A stretch of DNA of 64,000 bases, from positions 124,001 through 188,000 of the forward strand of contig NZ_JALNUR010000003.1 of the NCBI RefSeq assembly GCF_026540895.1, written 5' to 3'. The notes under the pieces were generated by a model that saw only the letters and a list, made by a program, of their open reading frames with translations, had not been told where the DNA came from and made no database searches. Of this stretch, positions 8,415 through 17,314 are shown one piece after another. A program made the position numbers and the translations under genes. This stretch comes from Sphingomonas sp. GM_Shp_1. Lineage in GTDB: Bacteria > Pseudomonadota > Alphaproteobacteria > Sphingomonadales > Sphingomonadaceae. Position 1 is the first letter of the stretch. Each line of letters begins with the position of its first letter.

Positions 8415-9577
8415 CCTTCGCCCCCCATATCCTTTTCGAGTTCGGCCTTGATCAGAAAGGCATTGGTCGTGGCGATCCGCGTGCCCGCCGCGATGCCGCC
8501 CGCGATGGCGACCATCCCGTTCGAGCGGCCCGCGATCGTCACCGGCCGGGCGCGGAATCCTTTGGCGGTGCGGACGAAGACCATGTCCCGCCCGCCCAGC
8601 GTCTGCACCGCGTCCTGCGGGATCATGATGCCGTCATGCGCCGCGCCGCCGCTGGCGAAGATGCGCGCCTGAACAAGTTGACCGGGCGCGAGCATGGCGG
8701 CGGCGGCCAGCGGCGTGACGATGACCGTCGCGGCGCGCGACTGCGGATCGACGACGCCGGTGGCGGCGCGGACCCGGCCGGCAATGGCCTGTCCCTCGCG
8801 GGTGATGAGGTCCACCCGGTCGCCCGCCCTGACCCGCGCGGCTTCGGCCGGGGGAACGGCGGCGGCGATCTCCAGGCGGCGGGGATCGGCGACGTGGAAA
8901 AGGTCGGCCTCGGCCGCGACATATTGTCCCAGCTTCGCCTCGGCCATGGTCACGCGCCCGGCGATGGGACTGGTGACGGCGACCGAGCGCCCGTCGCCGG
9001 TGACGCGCGCGGCACCCGCCGCGGCGCTCGCCCGAAGCGCATCGGCCTGCGCCACCGCCAGATTGGCCTGGGCCGCATCATAGTCGGCGCGCGGCGACAC
9101 GCCCTGCGCCAGCAACCCGCGCTCGCGCTCCAGTTGCCGCCGGGCCAGCCTGACCCGCGCGGCGGCGGCGGCGCGGTCGGCGGTGATCTGCGAGGCGTCG
9201 CGGCTTTCGACCAGCGCCAGCGTCTGCCCGGCGCGCACCGCATCGCCCAGGCGGACGAGGATGCGGGTGACGGTGCCGGGCGCGCGGGCGGTCAGCACCG
9301 CATCGGCATCGGTCGTCGCCTGGACGGTCGCGGCGGCGATGACCGCCCGGTCCAGTTCGCCCGTGCCCGCCGCCGCGATGGCGATCTGCGACGCGGCGAT
9401 GGCTTGCGGCGACAGGGCCAGCGTGTCGCGCGGTGCCGCCTCCGAGGCGGGCCGGGTGGTCGTGGCGGGGGCGGGGGATGCGGTCGGCTGGGTCAGCCGG
9501 GCCGCGCCGAAGCCCAGGGCGGCGGCGGCGGCCAGGCCCAGCCCGGCGCCCGCGTACAGGTGATGTTTGGCGATCAT
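8411..9577 (-). CDS. czcB: RND periplasmic adaptor (membrane fusion) subunit
   Basis: 388 residues with an N-terminal membrane anchor (GAGLGLAAAAALGFGAARL), a linker rich in Ala/Pro/Thr, then a split lipoyl half (TARAPGTVTRILVRLGDAV), a coiled-coil hairpin (RVRLARRQLERERGLLAQG), the second lipoyl half (AVTSPIAGRVTMAEAKLGQY) and beta-barrel domains ending with the IPQDAVQTLGGRDMVFVRT segment common to CusB/CzcB adaptors. It bridges the pump and the outer-membrane channel. No N-terminal Met triad of CusB is seen, which again argues against a Cu(I) system. Four-base overlaps join it to both neighbours. Confidence 0.92.
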   Translation of the reverse strand: MIAKHHLYAGAGLGLAAAAALGFGAARLTQPTASPAPATTTRPASEAAPRDTLALSPQAIAASQIAIAAAGTGELDRAVIAAATVQATTDADAVLTARAPGTVTRILVRLGDAVRAGQTLALVESRDASQITADRAAAAARVRLARRQLERERGLLAQGVSPRADYDAAQANLAVAQADALRASAAAGAARVTGDGRSVAVTSPIAGRVTMAEAKLGQYVAAEADLFHVADPRRLEIAAAVPPAEAARVRAGDRVDLITREGQAIAGRVRAATGVVDPQSRAATVIVTPLAAAAMLAPGQLVQARIFASGGAAHDGIMIPQDAVQTLGGRDMVFVRTAKGFRARPVTIAGRSNGMVAIAGGIAAGTRIATTNAFLIKAELEKDMGGEG

Positions 9578-10833
9578 TGGACCGGTTCTCCGGTGATGCT
9601 GAGGCCCGCCAGGCGGGCCAGGGTGGCGCGCGCCTCGAAACGGGCGATGTCGGCGTCCAGGATGACGCCGCGCGCGGTGCCCAGATTGTGGCGGGCGGAC
9701 AGCAGCTCGATCAGCGGCGCCTTGCCCGCCTCATAGGCGAGGCGCGCCAGCCGATAGGCGTCCTCGGCGGTGGCGAGCATCCGCCGCGCCGCCTCGCCCC
9801 GCTGGTCGGCGGCGGCGATCAGCGCGACGGCGGCGCGGGTGCCCGCCTCGGCCTCCAGCCGGGCGGCCGCGGCGCGCGCCTCCATGCCCTGCAACTCGGC
9901 CTGTGCGCCGGCGATATTGCCCCGGTTGCGGTCGAAGATCGGCAGGGGGACGGAAACGCCCGCGACTACCGCCGGGCCGTTCGCGACGCGTAGCTGCCGC
10001 ACACCCAATTGCGCGGTGATATCGGGGGTGGCGCGGCGTTGCTGCACCGTGACCGCGCGGGCGGCGGCGTCGCGCTCGGCCTGGGCGAGCTTCACCGTCG
10101 CGCTCTGCATCGGGTCGACCGGGCCGCTCGCCGGACGCGCGTTCATCCGGTCGATCAGCGATTCTGCGATGCCGCCATAGGGTGTCGGCGATCCGGCCAG
10201 CGCCGCCAGCCGGGCGAGTGCGCCGACCCGTTGGGCGCGGGCGACCTCTAGGTCCGATTCCATCGTGTGCAGCTCGGTCTCGGCCTGGACCTGGCGCAGC
10301 CGAGCCTCCTTGCCTGCCGCGACCAGCGCGCGGGCGACCTTCAGCACGTCGGTCGCTTCCTCCACCTCGTCCTCGGCCAGCGCGATGCGGCGGTCGGCGA
10401 TCTCAGCCCCGGCATAGGCGCGGGCGAGGTCGGTCGCGAAGGCGATGCGTCCCTCGATCCCGCGCGCCTGCGCCACCGCGACGCCTGCCTCCCCGGCGGC
10501 GATCCGCGCGGCGCGCTTGCCGCCCAGTTCGATCGGCTGGTCGATCTGGAACGTCGTCTGCTGCTGGTCGCGGGCATTACTGCGCAGGTCACCTGCGAAA
10601 TTCTCGCCATAGAGGTTGATCGAGGGGTTGGGGCGCGCACGCGCCTGCTCGGCCTGTCCGCGCGCCTGCGCGACACCGGCGTCCAGCGCGGTGACGCGCG
10701 GTGCGTCGCGCGCCTGACGCAGCAATTGCGAGAAGGGGGGCGCGGTTTGCGCCCAGCCCGCACCGGCGGGGCCCAGCACCGCCAGCGTGCCGGCCAGCGC
10801 GATGCCGCGCGCCCGGCGAATGAAACCGTTCAT
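9574..10833 (-). CDS. czcC: TolC-family outer-membrane channel of the metal efflux system
   Basis: 419 residues with a signal peptide (ending AGWAQ) and two TolC repeats of long amphipathic helices, for example ARARPNPSINLYGENFAGDL and the second-repeat block YRLARLAYEAGKAPLIELLS-like text near the end. Repeats of Ala/Arg/Glu heptads form the periplasmic tunnel. It is the first of the three pump genes and would be the exit duct. It has no lipobox, unlike the OprM-type protein at 34129. Assignment to CzcC rests on position and size. Confidence 0.9.
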   Translation of the reverse strand: MNGFIRRARGIALAGTLAVLGPAGAGWAQTAPPFSQLLRQARDAPRVTALDAGVAQARGQAEQARARPNPSINLYGENFAGDLRSNARDQQQTTFQIDQPIELGGKRAARIAAGEAGVAVAQARGIEGRIAFATDLARAYAGAEIADRRIALAEDEVEEATDVLKVARALVAAGKEARLRQVQAETELHTMESDLEVARAQRVGALARLAALAGSPTPYGGIAESLIDRMNARPASGPVDPMQSATVKLAQAERDAAARAVTVQQRRATPDITAQLGVRQLRVANGPAVVAGVSVPLPIFDRNRGNIAGAQAELQGMEARAAAARLEAEAGTRAAVALIAAADQRGEAARRMLATAEDAYRLARLAYEAGKAPLIELLSARHNLGTARGVILDADIARFEARATLARLAGLSITGEPVQ

Positions 10834-10890
10834 ATTTTTGCTGTTCCTGCCACATGGGGAGCCTGTTGACGCCGAAGCGCCGAACCGGGC

Positions 10891-11229
10891 TCAGTGGCGC
10901 GGTGGTCTCAGCAGGGCGGCGGGGGTGATACCGCCGGGCAGGTCGTCGATGGCGATCGTCCAGCGGATGACGGGCATGCCGATCAGGGGCGCGGGCGCCG
11001 TCGCGCCCGCATAGACGACCCATTGGCTGACCGCATGGGCGAGGACATGAATGGGCGCGTCGGGATCGCTATGCGATGCCGCGTGGCTGTGCAGAACTGA
11101 TACGGCGTGAACGGGGTCGTCGTCATGCACCATGGCGTCATGCCAGCCCGACAAGCCGATCAGCCCCAACACCGCCAGCAGGGCCAAGGTGGCGCTCAGA
11201 AACGCGGATCGGGCGTAACGGGTCGCCAT
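10891..11229 (-). CDS. Small His-rich membrane/periplasmic protein leading the metal operon
   Basis: 112 residues if started at 11229 (MATRYARSAF). One membrane segment or signal (LSATLALLAVLGLIGLSGW) is followed by a periplasmic part dense in His and Asp: HDAMVHDDDPVHAVSVLHSH, then HSDPDAPIHVLAHAVSQW. The C-terminus is less polar. The His spacing looks suited to buffering or sensing divalent metal, like small leader proteins of Cnr/Ncc/Czc systems, but no family is recognised. No good ribosome site supports a single start; the frame remains open to 11364, so a longer form is possible. It precedes the TolC gene by 57 bases. Confidence 0.6.
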   Translation of the reverse strand: MATRYARSAFLSATLALLAVLGLIGLSGWHDAMVHDDDPVHAVSVLHSHAASHSDPDAPIHVLAHAVSQWVVYAGATAPAPLIGMPVIRWTIAIDDLPGGITPAALLRPPRH

Positions 11230-11370
11230 GGCGGCCAGAATGGCGGCAAGCGCTCCCCGAGGCAAGTGCGTGACCGCCATCGATGGCGCAGAATCGGTCG
11301 TGGCGGGGCGGCAATTCAGCAGATCATCCCGATGGCCGGTGCGGTTAGGTCGGGAGCCGGTCACGGGTCG

Positions 11371-12504
11371 TCAGTTTCGCGCAATCGTTGCATGGATCGG
11401 CAACAAGCCCGCGCCGAGCGCAGCGCCTGCGCCACCGAGCAGCGACATCTCGACCGTATATCGCCCGATATCGCTCTCGATACTATGTTCGCCCCAGATG
11501 ATGTCGCGGCGGTTCAGGCGCTCGACAAGGCCCTGCATGATGGGGGTGGGCAGGGGACTCATCAGACGGATGGCGCCCGGTTCGAGCCAGGCTATCGCCG
11601 AGTTGACGGTTTGCAGCAGTTGATCGGCGGCGCGTTCCAGCCAGCGGTCGATAACCGCTTCATATCCCGGAATCGCCTCGGCGAAGTTGGCGAGCGAATC
11701 CACGCCGCATCCCGCCGCCTGTAACGTGGCGATGAGGTCGAGCGTGGTCGGGCGGGGCCGGTCGCCCGGATAGAACATTCCGATCTCGCCGGCGCCGCCC
11801 GCCTCGCCGCGCATCAATCGCCCTTCGTGGATGATCCCGGCGCCGACGCCGTGGCCCAGCAGGATGACGATGGCCGTCGTGCAGCGTCCGATCAGCCCGC
11901 CGAGATAATATTCCGCCAGCGCGGCGGCGGTCGCGTCATTCTCGATCCAGATCGGCAGTTGCAGCGTTTCCGCGAAGATGTCCCGCAGAGGCGCATCCTT
12001 CCATCCGGGCAGGTTGCGGACGATGCTCCAGCGATTGCCGTCGCGCGAAAGGGCTGGTCCGGGCGCGCTGAAGCCGACGCCGTAGAGCCGCCGCCCCAGC
12101 AGGCGATGTTCGAGCGTGAGTTCGTGGATGCGGCGGTCGACATGGCGCGCAAAGCCCATGGGGTCGGTCAGTTCGATCGTCTCCGACGTCAGCGCGATGA
12201 CCCCGCCCGCATAATCGACGACCGCGATCTCCAATATCCCCGCATAGAGCGCGAGCCCGAAGGCATAGCCGCCTGCCGCGGAAATCCGAAGCGGCACCGT
12301 GGGGCGACCGCGTGCGGGCAAGGCCTCGGACGGCATCTCTTCGACCAGGCCTTGCGCGGCCAACGCCTTGGTCAACCGGGTCACGGCGCTGTTGCTGATC
12401 TGCAGCGTCGCGGCGAGGGTGGAGCGGGACTGCGCGCCATGGGTGCGCAACTGCCAGAGCAGGCGTTTTTCCTCGTCCAGAAGAGTGAGGGAGGGAGGTC
12501 TCAT
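11371..12504 (-). CDS. ROK-family transcriptional regulator lacking the zinc-binding cluster
   Basis: 377 residues. The N-terminus is a winged helix (HGAQSRSTLAATLQISNSAVTRLTKALAAQGL, read as overlapping pieces, residues 20-60) and the rest is a ROK sugar-kinase-like domain with VGFSAPGPALSRDGN and the loop PIWIENDATAAALAEYYLGG. In ROK proteins, GEIGHxxV is normally followed by CxCGxxGCxE; here the text is GEIGMFYPGDRPRPTTL, so both the His and all the Cys zinc ligands are missing. It should bind DNA and perhaps a sugar or sugar phosphate. It is divergent from the receptor at 12628, its likely target. Confidence 0.85.
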   Translation of the reverse strand: MRPPSLTLLDEEKRLLWQLRTHGAQSRSTLAATLQISNSAVTRLTKALAAQGLVEEMPSEALPARGRPTVPLRISAAGGYAFGLALYAGILEIAVVDYAGGVIALTSETIELTDPMGFARHVDRRIHELTLEHRLLGRRLYGVGFSAPGPALSRDGNRWSIVRNLPGWKDAPLRDIFAETLQLPIWIENDATAAALAEYYLGGLIGRCTTAIVILLGHGVGAGIIHEGRLMRGEAGGAGEIGMFYPGDRPRPTTLDLIATLQAAGCGVDSLANFAEAIPGYEAVIDRWLERAADQLLQTVNSAIAWLEPGAIRLMSPLPTPIMQGLVERLNRRDIIWGEHSIESDIGRYTVEMSLLGGAGAALGAGLLPIHATIARN

Positions 12505-12627
12505 GTCCCGGACTCGATAGCCGCCCGAAGTTCGGAAGGCGATTAATTTTCGCAGAAATAAATAAATCCGTCACACGCACCGCGCATCGGCGCGCTCAAT
12601 CGCACTGCACTTCGGGGGAACATTCTG
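12505..12627. promoter_or_regulatory. Divergent control region between ROK regulator and receptor operon
   Basis: 123 bases hold the start of both transcripts. An AT-rich island at 12541-12567 (ATTAATTTTC, then AAATAAATAAAT) stands out from the GC-rich surroundings and is the probable promoter/operator core. GGGGGA at 12613-12618 is a ribosome site for the ATG at 12628. I see no long perfect palindrome, so no operator is named. Confidence 0.45.
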
Positions 12628-15168
12628 ATGAAACGCCACAATCTCTTCGCCAGCTCTGCCATGGCCGCACTCTGCGTGGTGGCGGCTCCGGTCCATGCGC
12701 AGACGACCAGCCCGACCACGACCGATGCGACGGGCCAGGCCACGGCCGAGACGCCCGCCGCCGATCCGGCGCAGGCCGATAGCGGCGCGCAGGGCGACAT
12801 CATCGTCACCGGTTCGGCCCGTGCGCAGCGTCGCTTCGACGTCTCCTATGCGGTCAACTCGATGTCGCAGGCCGATGTGCAGAAGATCGCGCCGAAGAGC
12901 TTCGCCGATCTGCTCGGCACGGTTCCCGGTATCCAGGTCGAGGCGACCGGCGGCGAGGTGCAGAACGTCACCCGCGTGCGCGGCATTCCCACCGATCGCG
13001 GCTATCTGATCTTCCAGCAGGACGGCCTGCCGCTTTATCATGAGATCGACGGCGTCTTCTTCAATTCCGGGGAAGGCATGAACCGCTACGACCTGATGAC
13101 CGAGCGGGTCGAGATCGTGCGCGGCGGCCCGGCGCCGATCTATGCCAGCAGCGCGGCGGCGATCGCCAACAACATCACCGTATCGGGCGGCCCGGTGGCG
13201 CGGGGCAAAGCGCAGCTGACGCTCGGCGACACCGGCCTCTACCGGCTCGACGCGATGCAGTCCGGCCCGATCAGCGATGACACCTATTTCGCGGTCGGCG
13301 GCTTCCTGCGGCAGCATGACGGCTATCGCTATGGCGGTTTCCCCAGCGACAAGGGCGGCCAGATCCGCGCCAACCTTAAGCACGACCTGAGCAACGGCTT
13401 CGTCAAGCTTTCGGCCGAATATGTGAACGACCACAATGTCTTCTACCTGCCGATCCCGACCAATGATCCGCGCAACCCCAGCGTCTCGCTCAATCACTAT
13501 ATCGACTATTTCACCGGCACGCTGAACTCGCCGTCGTTGCGCAACGTCAACATCAAATATCGCGACGGGGCGGGCGCCTTGCAGAGCATGAATCGCGACC
13601 TGTCCAACGGCCGCCATATGCGCTTCTTCAACGCCGCTTTGGACTATGAGGCGGACTTCGACGGCTGGAAGGTCTCGGCCAAGCTGGGCGGGACCAAGGG
13701 CAAGTCGAGCTTCGACGCCTTCTACTCGACCACCAACCCCGCCGACGCCAACAGCTTCGCCGCCGGCTATCTGAACGCAGCGCGCACCGCCTTCGGTGCC
13801 AATGTCGCGCGGCTCGGCTATGCCTTTGCGGGGACGAACGGCGCCTCGGTCTATGATCCCTCGGCCGCGTCGGGACTGGTCATGTCGGGGCAGTATCGCG
13901 CGTCGGAATCGGACTTCTACTCGGTGCAGGGCGACCTCAGCGTCACGCGTCAGTTCGCGACCGGCCTGGGCGAGCATGACGTGCGCGTCGGCGTGTATAG
14001 CTCCTTCTACGGCAACACCCTGCTTCAGGCCTATCAGGACATGCTGATCGAGGTGCGCAGCCAGCCGCGCACGCTCGACCTCGTCGCCTATTCGGCGACC
14101 GGGCAGGTGCTGGGCTCGGTCACCCAGAACGGTGTGCTGCGCTACACCACCACGCTCAACCAGGGCGCGGGCGATGCGCAGATGATCGCCTTCTACGCCA
14201 ACGATACCTGGGACATCACCCGGGGGCTTCGCGTCGATGCGGGTATCCGCACCGAGCGCTATAGCTACAAGGGTTTCGCCTCGCCGACGACCCAGGTCAA
14301 TCTGGGTGACGCGACGACGCTGGCCGACGACACCACCCGCGCCTTCACCGGGCAGGTGCTCGACCAGCGGCTGAAGCCCAATGCGACCAACTGGACGGTC
14401 GGCGTCAACTACGACCTCACCCGTCATTTCGGCGCCTATGGCCGTATCTCGAATCTCGAAGTGCCGCCGCAGCTCGGGGTGGTGACCAGCATCAACCCGG
14501 CGATCGTGAAGACCAAGGCGCGCCAATATGAAGTCGGCCTGAAGGCGAGCTTCGGCCCCAACTATCTCTATGCGACCGGCTTCTACACCAAGTTCAATCC
14601 CTTCAACGCCTCCTTCGCGGCGTTCAACCCGGTGACCGGCCGCAACGACCAGACGCTGCCCTTCATCGGCGAGGCATCGGTGAAGGGTGTCGAGGTCGAC
14701 GGTCGTGTCGCGCCGGTCCGCTGGTTCTCGCTCGACGGATCGGTCACCTGGCAGAATCCGGAATATGCCAATCTCCAGAACACCTCGGGCGCGGACCCGA
14801 GCGCGGTGAACGGCAACCAGATCATCCGCGAGGCCAAGTTCTTCGGCAACCTGCGCCCCAGCGTCGATTTCGACCTGGGCGAGCAGCGGCTGTCGGTGTT
14901 CGGTCGGTTCGAATGGGTCGGCCGCCGCTATGTCGACCTGTTCAACCGTACCGCGATGCCGGGATACCAGACGGTCGGCGCGGGTGCCTCGCTCGACTGG
15001 GGGACGTGGCGCGTTCAGGTGGTCGGCGACAATCTGTTCAACGCCCATGGCCTGACCGAGGGTAATACCCGGACCGATCAGTTTGCGGGCCAGGGTTCGT
15101 CGACGGCGATCTATGGTCGCCCGCTGTTCGGGCGCAACTTCCGCCTCATCGTCAGCCGGAGCTGGTGA
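12628..15168 (+). CDS. TonB-dependent outer-membrane receptor
   Basis: 846 residues. The signal peptide ends VHAQ, followed by a Thr/Ala-rich stretch and the DIIVTGSARAQRRF motif seen before the plug of sphingomonad receptors. The plug contains KSFADLLGTVPGIQVEATGG and VEIVRGGPAPIYASSAAAIA, and the barrel ends RLIVSRSW with a terminal aromatic. It has good ribosome-site spacing (GGGGGA, nine bases). Two secreted-protein genes follow with a TGATG overlap and an 11-base gap, so it probably imports something released or processed by them. The ligand is unknown; the plug text resembles Fe/catechol-type receptors only in general form. Confidence 0.9.
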   Translation: MKRHNLFASSAMAALCVVAAPVHAQTTSPTTTDATGQATAETPAADPAQADSGAQGDIIVTGSARAQRRFDVSYAVNSMSQADVQKIAPKSFADLLGTVPGIQVEATGGEVQNVTRVRGIPTDRGYLIFQQDGLPLYHEIDGVFFNSGEGMNRYDLMTERVEIVRGGPAPIYASSAAAIANNITVSGGPVARGKAQLTLGDTGLYRLDAMQSGPISDDTYFAVGGFLRQHDGYRYGGFPSDKGGQIRANLKHDLSNGFVKLSAEYVNDHNVFYLPIPTNDPRNPSVSLNHYIDYFTGTLNSPSLRNVNIKYRDGAGALQSMNRDLSNGRHMRFFNAALDYEADFDGWKVSAKLGGTKGKSSFDAFYSTTNPADANSFAAGYLNAARTAFGANVARLGYAFAGTNGASVYDPSAASGLVMSGQYRASESDFYSVQGDLSVTRQFATGLGEHDVRVGVYSSFYGNTLLQAYQDMLIEVRSQPRTLDLVAYSATGQVLGSVTQNGVLRYTTTLNQGAGDAQMIAFYANDTWDITRGLRVDAGIRTERYSYKGFASPTTQVNLGDATTLADDTTRAFTGQVLDQRLKPNATNWTVGVNYDLTRHFGAYGRISNLEVPPQLGVVTSINPAIVKTKARQYEVGLKASFGPNYLYATGFYTKFNPFNASFAAFNPVTGRNDQTLPFIGEASVKGVEVDGRVAPVRWFSLDGSVTWQNPEYANLQNTSGADPSAVNGNQIIREAKFFGNLRPSVDFDLGEQRLSVFGRFEWVGRRYVDLFNRTAMPGYQTVGAGASLDWGTWRVQVVGDNLFNAHGLTEGNTRTDQFAGQGSSTAIYGRPLFGRNFRLIVSRSW

Positions 15169-16325
15169 TGCGTACCACGGCCAGCGCCGCCATGCTCGCC
15201 CTGGCGGCGCTGGCCGCCCCGGCGCAGGGGCAGGAGGTGGGCGACCGCATCCTGTCCGCCCTGTCCGCGCGCCTCTTCCCGATGTTCGACGCCGCCGGAC
15301 GGGATTCGGCGGTGCTTGGGCGGATCGCGGAGACGCCCGAGATGAAGCGCGTCCTGGCCGCCCGTCGCGATCGCCGCGCGGGTTGCGGGAACGACCTGAC
15401 CTGTCGGGCGCAGGCGATGCTCTGGAGCCCGCGGGAAGCCGATGCGCTTCGCCGCGCCGTGGCGGGGGAGAAGGCCCTGCCTGCCGCCGATGACGGCGTG
15501 GGTGCTCAGGCGGATCGCGAGATAGCGGGCGTCAACATGATCGTCCGCAGCTATGCGCTGGGGGCCGTTCCCACCACCGCGATCGACGGGCCCGGAACGG
15601 TGTCGCCGCAGGATCGGCAGTCCCGCCTCCAGGCGGCCGACTGGCTATCGGATACGCCCCGCGCCGGATCGGCTCAAAGCCTCGATCCCAGCATCGACTA
15701 TGCGCTGGCGCTGCTCGATGTCAGCGACCGGACCGACGCCATCGGCCATGAGCCGCTGCTGGCCGGCGCCAATGCGGCGGCGGCGGCGCGTGCCAGGGGG
15801 CTGGACTGGCGGCGCTATCCCTATGGCGCGATGATCGTGACGGGCGTCGGCCCGGAGATGGAGGGTGAGCCGCTCAGCCCGTTCGGCAAATATCATCTCC
15901 GCCTGGCCGCGCGGCGGTTCGCGCAAGGGGATGTCGCCTTCATCCTGGTCAGCGGGGGCCGCGCCCATCCGCGCGCGACGCCGTTCACCGAAGCCGATGA
16001 GATGCGCCGGGCACTGATCGAACGCTACGGCATTCCGCCCGAGGCGATCATCGGCGAGCCCTATGCCCGCCACACCACCACCAACCTGCGCAACGCCAGC
16101 CGCATGCTCGCGCGGTTGGGTATGCCCGCGGATGCCGAGACGCTGATCGTCTGCAACCCGGCGCAGAGCGGCTATATCGAAAGCGCCAAGTTCGCCGAGC
16201 GCAACATGGCGGAACTGGGCTATCAACCCGGCCGGGTCGTCCGCCGTGTCTCGCCGACCGAACTGGTTTTCCGCCCGTCGCGCCAGGCCGAGCGCGTCGA
16301 TCCGCGCGATCCCCTGGACCCCTGA
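15168..16325 (+). CDS. Secreted YdcF/SanA-like (DUF218) protein
   Basis: 385 residues. A signal peptide ending APAQG is followed by an N-terminal helical region unique to this group (CGNDLTCRAQAMLWSPREAD) and a C-terminal DUF218 domain: AMIVTGVGPEMEGEPLSPFG, FILVSGGRAHPRATPFTEA, EALIGEPYARHTTTNLRN-like text and LIVCNPAQSGYIESAKF. DUF218 proteins (YdcF, SanA, ElyC) are Rossmann-like, bind SAM in the YdcF case and act around the envelope; none has a firm enzymatic role. The start ATG overlaps the receptor stop (TGATG); a GTG three bases earlier is the only alternative. Coupled expression with a receptor and a phosphoesterase is unusual. Confidence 0.82.
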   Translation: MRTTASAAMLALAALAAPAQGQEVGDRILSALSARLFPMFDAAGRDSAVLGRIAETPEMKRVLAARRDRRAGCGNDLTCRAQAMLWSPREADALRRAVAGEKALPAADDGVGAQADREIAGVNMIVRSYALGAVPTTAIDGPGTVSPQDRQSRLQAADWLSDTPRAGSAQSLDPSIDYALALLDVSDRTDAIGHEPLLAGANAAAAARARGLDWRRYPYGAMIVTGVGPEMEGEPLSPFGKYHLRLAARRFAQGDVAFILVSGGRAHPRATPFTEADEMRRALIERYGIPPEAIIGEPYARHTTTNLRNASRMLARLGMPADAETLIVCNPAQSGYIESAKFAERNMAELGYQPGRVVRRVSPTELVFRPSRQAERVDPRDPLDP

Positions 16326-16336
16326 AAGGAACCGGC

Positions 16337-17314
16337 ATGAGACGCCTTGCCCTGGCCGCCGCCCTGATCCTGTGCCCCGCCGCCGCCCAGGCCTGGGGCG
16401 GGACCGCGCATGCCGTGATCGACCGCGCGGCGATCGAGGCCATCCCGGACGATGGCCCGGTCTTCCTGCGCCGCCATGTCGACTACATCGCCGCCTCCGC
16501 CGCCCTGCCCGACAGCTGGCGCGGTGATGCGGAGGGCTTCTCCAAGATCGAGGAGGACCCGAACCATGGCTGGTTCCGCGAGCAATTCGCCTTTCTGAAG
16601 CCGATCCCCCGCTCGCGATACGAATTCATCCTGGCGCTCTATAAGCGCTACGAGGTCATCAAGGACAGCGATCCCGCGACCGCCGCGCGCACCAATGTCC
16701 GGTGGACCGGGACGCTGCCCTATGCTGCGATGGAGGCCTATGATCGGCTGATCGTCTGCATGCGCGCCATCCGGGCGGCGCAGGCGAGCGGCGGCGATGC
16801 CTCCGTGCCGGAACAGCATTGCGCGTTCCAGGCGATCCGGCTGGGCCATTATATCGGCGACGGCTCACAGCCGCTGCACGACTCGGTCAACTCCGATGGC
16901 TGGCGCGGCCCCAATCCGAACGGCTATACCCGTGACCGCAGCATCCATGGCCGGTTCGAGAGTGGCTTCGTCGATGCGATCCATCTCCAGGCGGCGGATA
17001 TCCTGCCCCGGATCGCGACACCCGGCCATCGCGAGGGCGACATGTTCGAGGCCGTGTTGCGCTTCCTCGACCAGTCGGGTGATCGGATGGAGACGGTCTA
17101 TCGGCTGGAAAAGCGCGACGGGTTCCGCGACCCCGCCGACAAGGACGTGCGTGCGCTGATCTACGAACGGACGGCGGCGGGAGCGGCGATGCTGCGCGAT
17201 ATGCTCTGCCGCGCCTGGGCGGAAAGCGCCGAGCCCCCGGCCAAGGTGTCGCCGTCGCCGCTGGACTTCGACAATCCCCGCTTCAATTCGGAGACGGGCT
17301 CCGCCGCGCCCTGA
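16337..17314 (+). CDS. Secreted S1/P1-nuclease / phospholipase-C-fold zinc enzyme
   Basis: 325 residues with signal peptide ending AAAQA. The mature protein begins WGGTAH, placing Trp1 and His6 exactly as in P1 nuclease, where the terminal amine of Trp1 binds zinc. Further ligands appear as PDSW, DPNHGWF, HYIGDGSQPLH (His-x3-Asp-x5-His, the P1/PLC core) and IHGRFESGF, where His-x3-Glu matches bacterial phospholipase C (P1 has Asp there). It should be a trinuclear-zinc phosphodiesterase or phospholipase in the periplasm or outside. Substrate (nucleic acid, phospholipid or other phosphodiester) is open. Its last 154 bases overlap the convergent transporter gene. Confidence 0.82.
   Translation: MRRLALAAALILCPAAAQAWGGTAHAVIDRAAIEAIPDDGPVFLRRHVDYIAASAALPDSWRGDAEGFSKIEEDPNHGWFREQFAFLKPIPRSRYEFILALYKRYEVIKDSDPATAARTNVRWTGTLPYAAMEAYDRLIVCMRAIRAAQASGGDASVPEQHCAFQAIRLGHYIGDGSQPLHDSVNSDGWRGPNPNGYTRDRSIHGRFESGFVDAIHLQAADILPRIATPGHREGDMFEAVLRFLDQSGDRMETVYRLEKRDGFRDPADKDVRALIYERTAAGAAMLRDMLCRAWAESAEPPAKVSPSPLDFDNPRFNSETGSAAP

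Noticed and set aside
12571..15048. Long open frame on the minus strand under the receptor gene
   Set aside because: It is antisense to a receptor with clear family motifs; in GC-rich DNA the opposite strand often stays open. Its translation shows no domain and has biased His/Arg/Gly composition.
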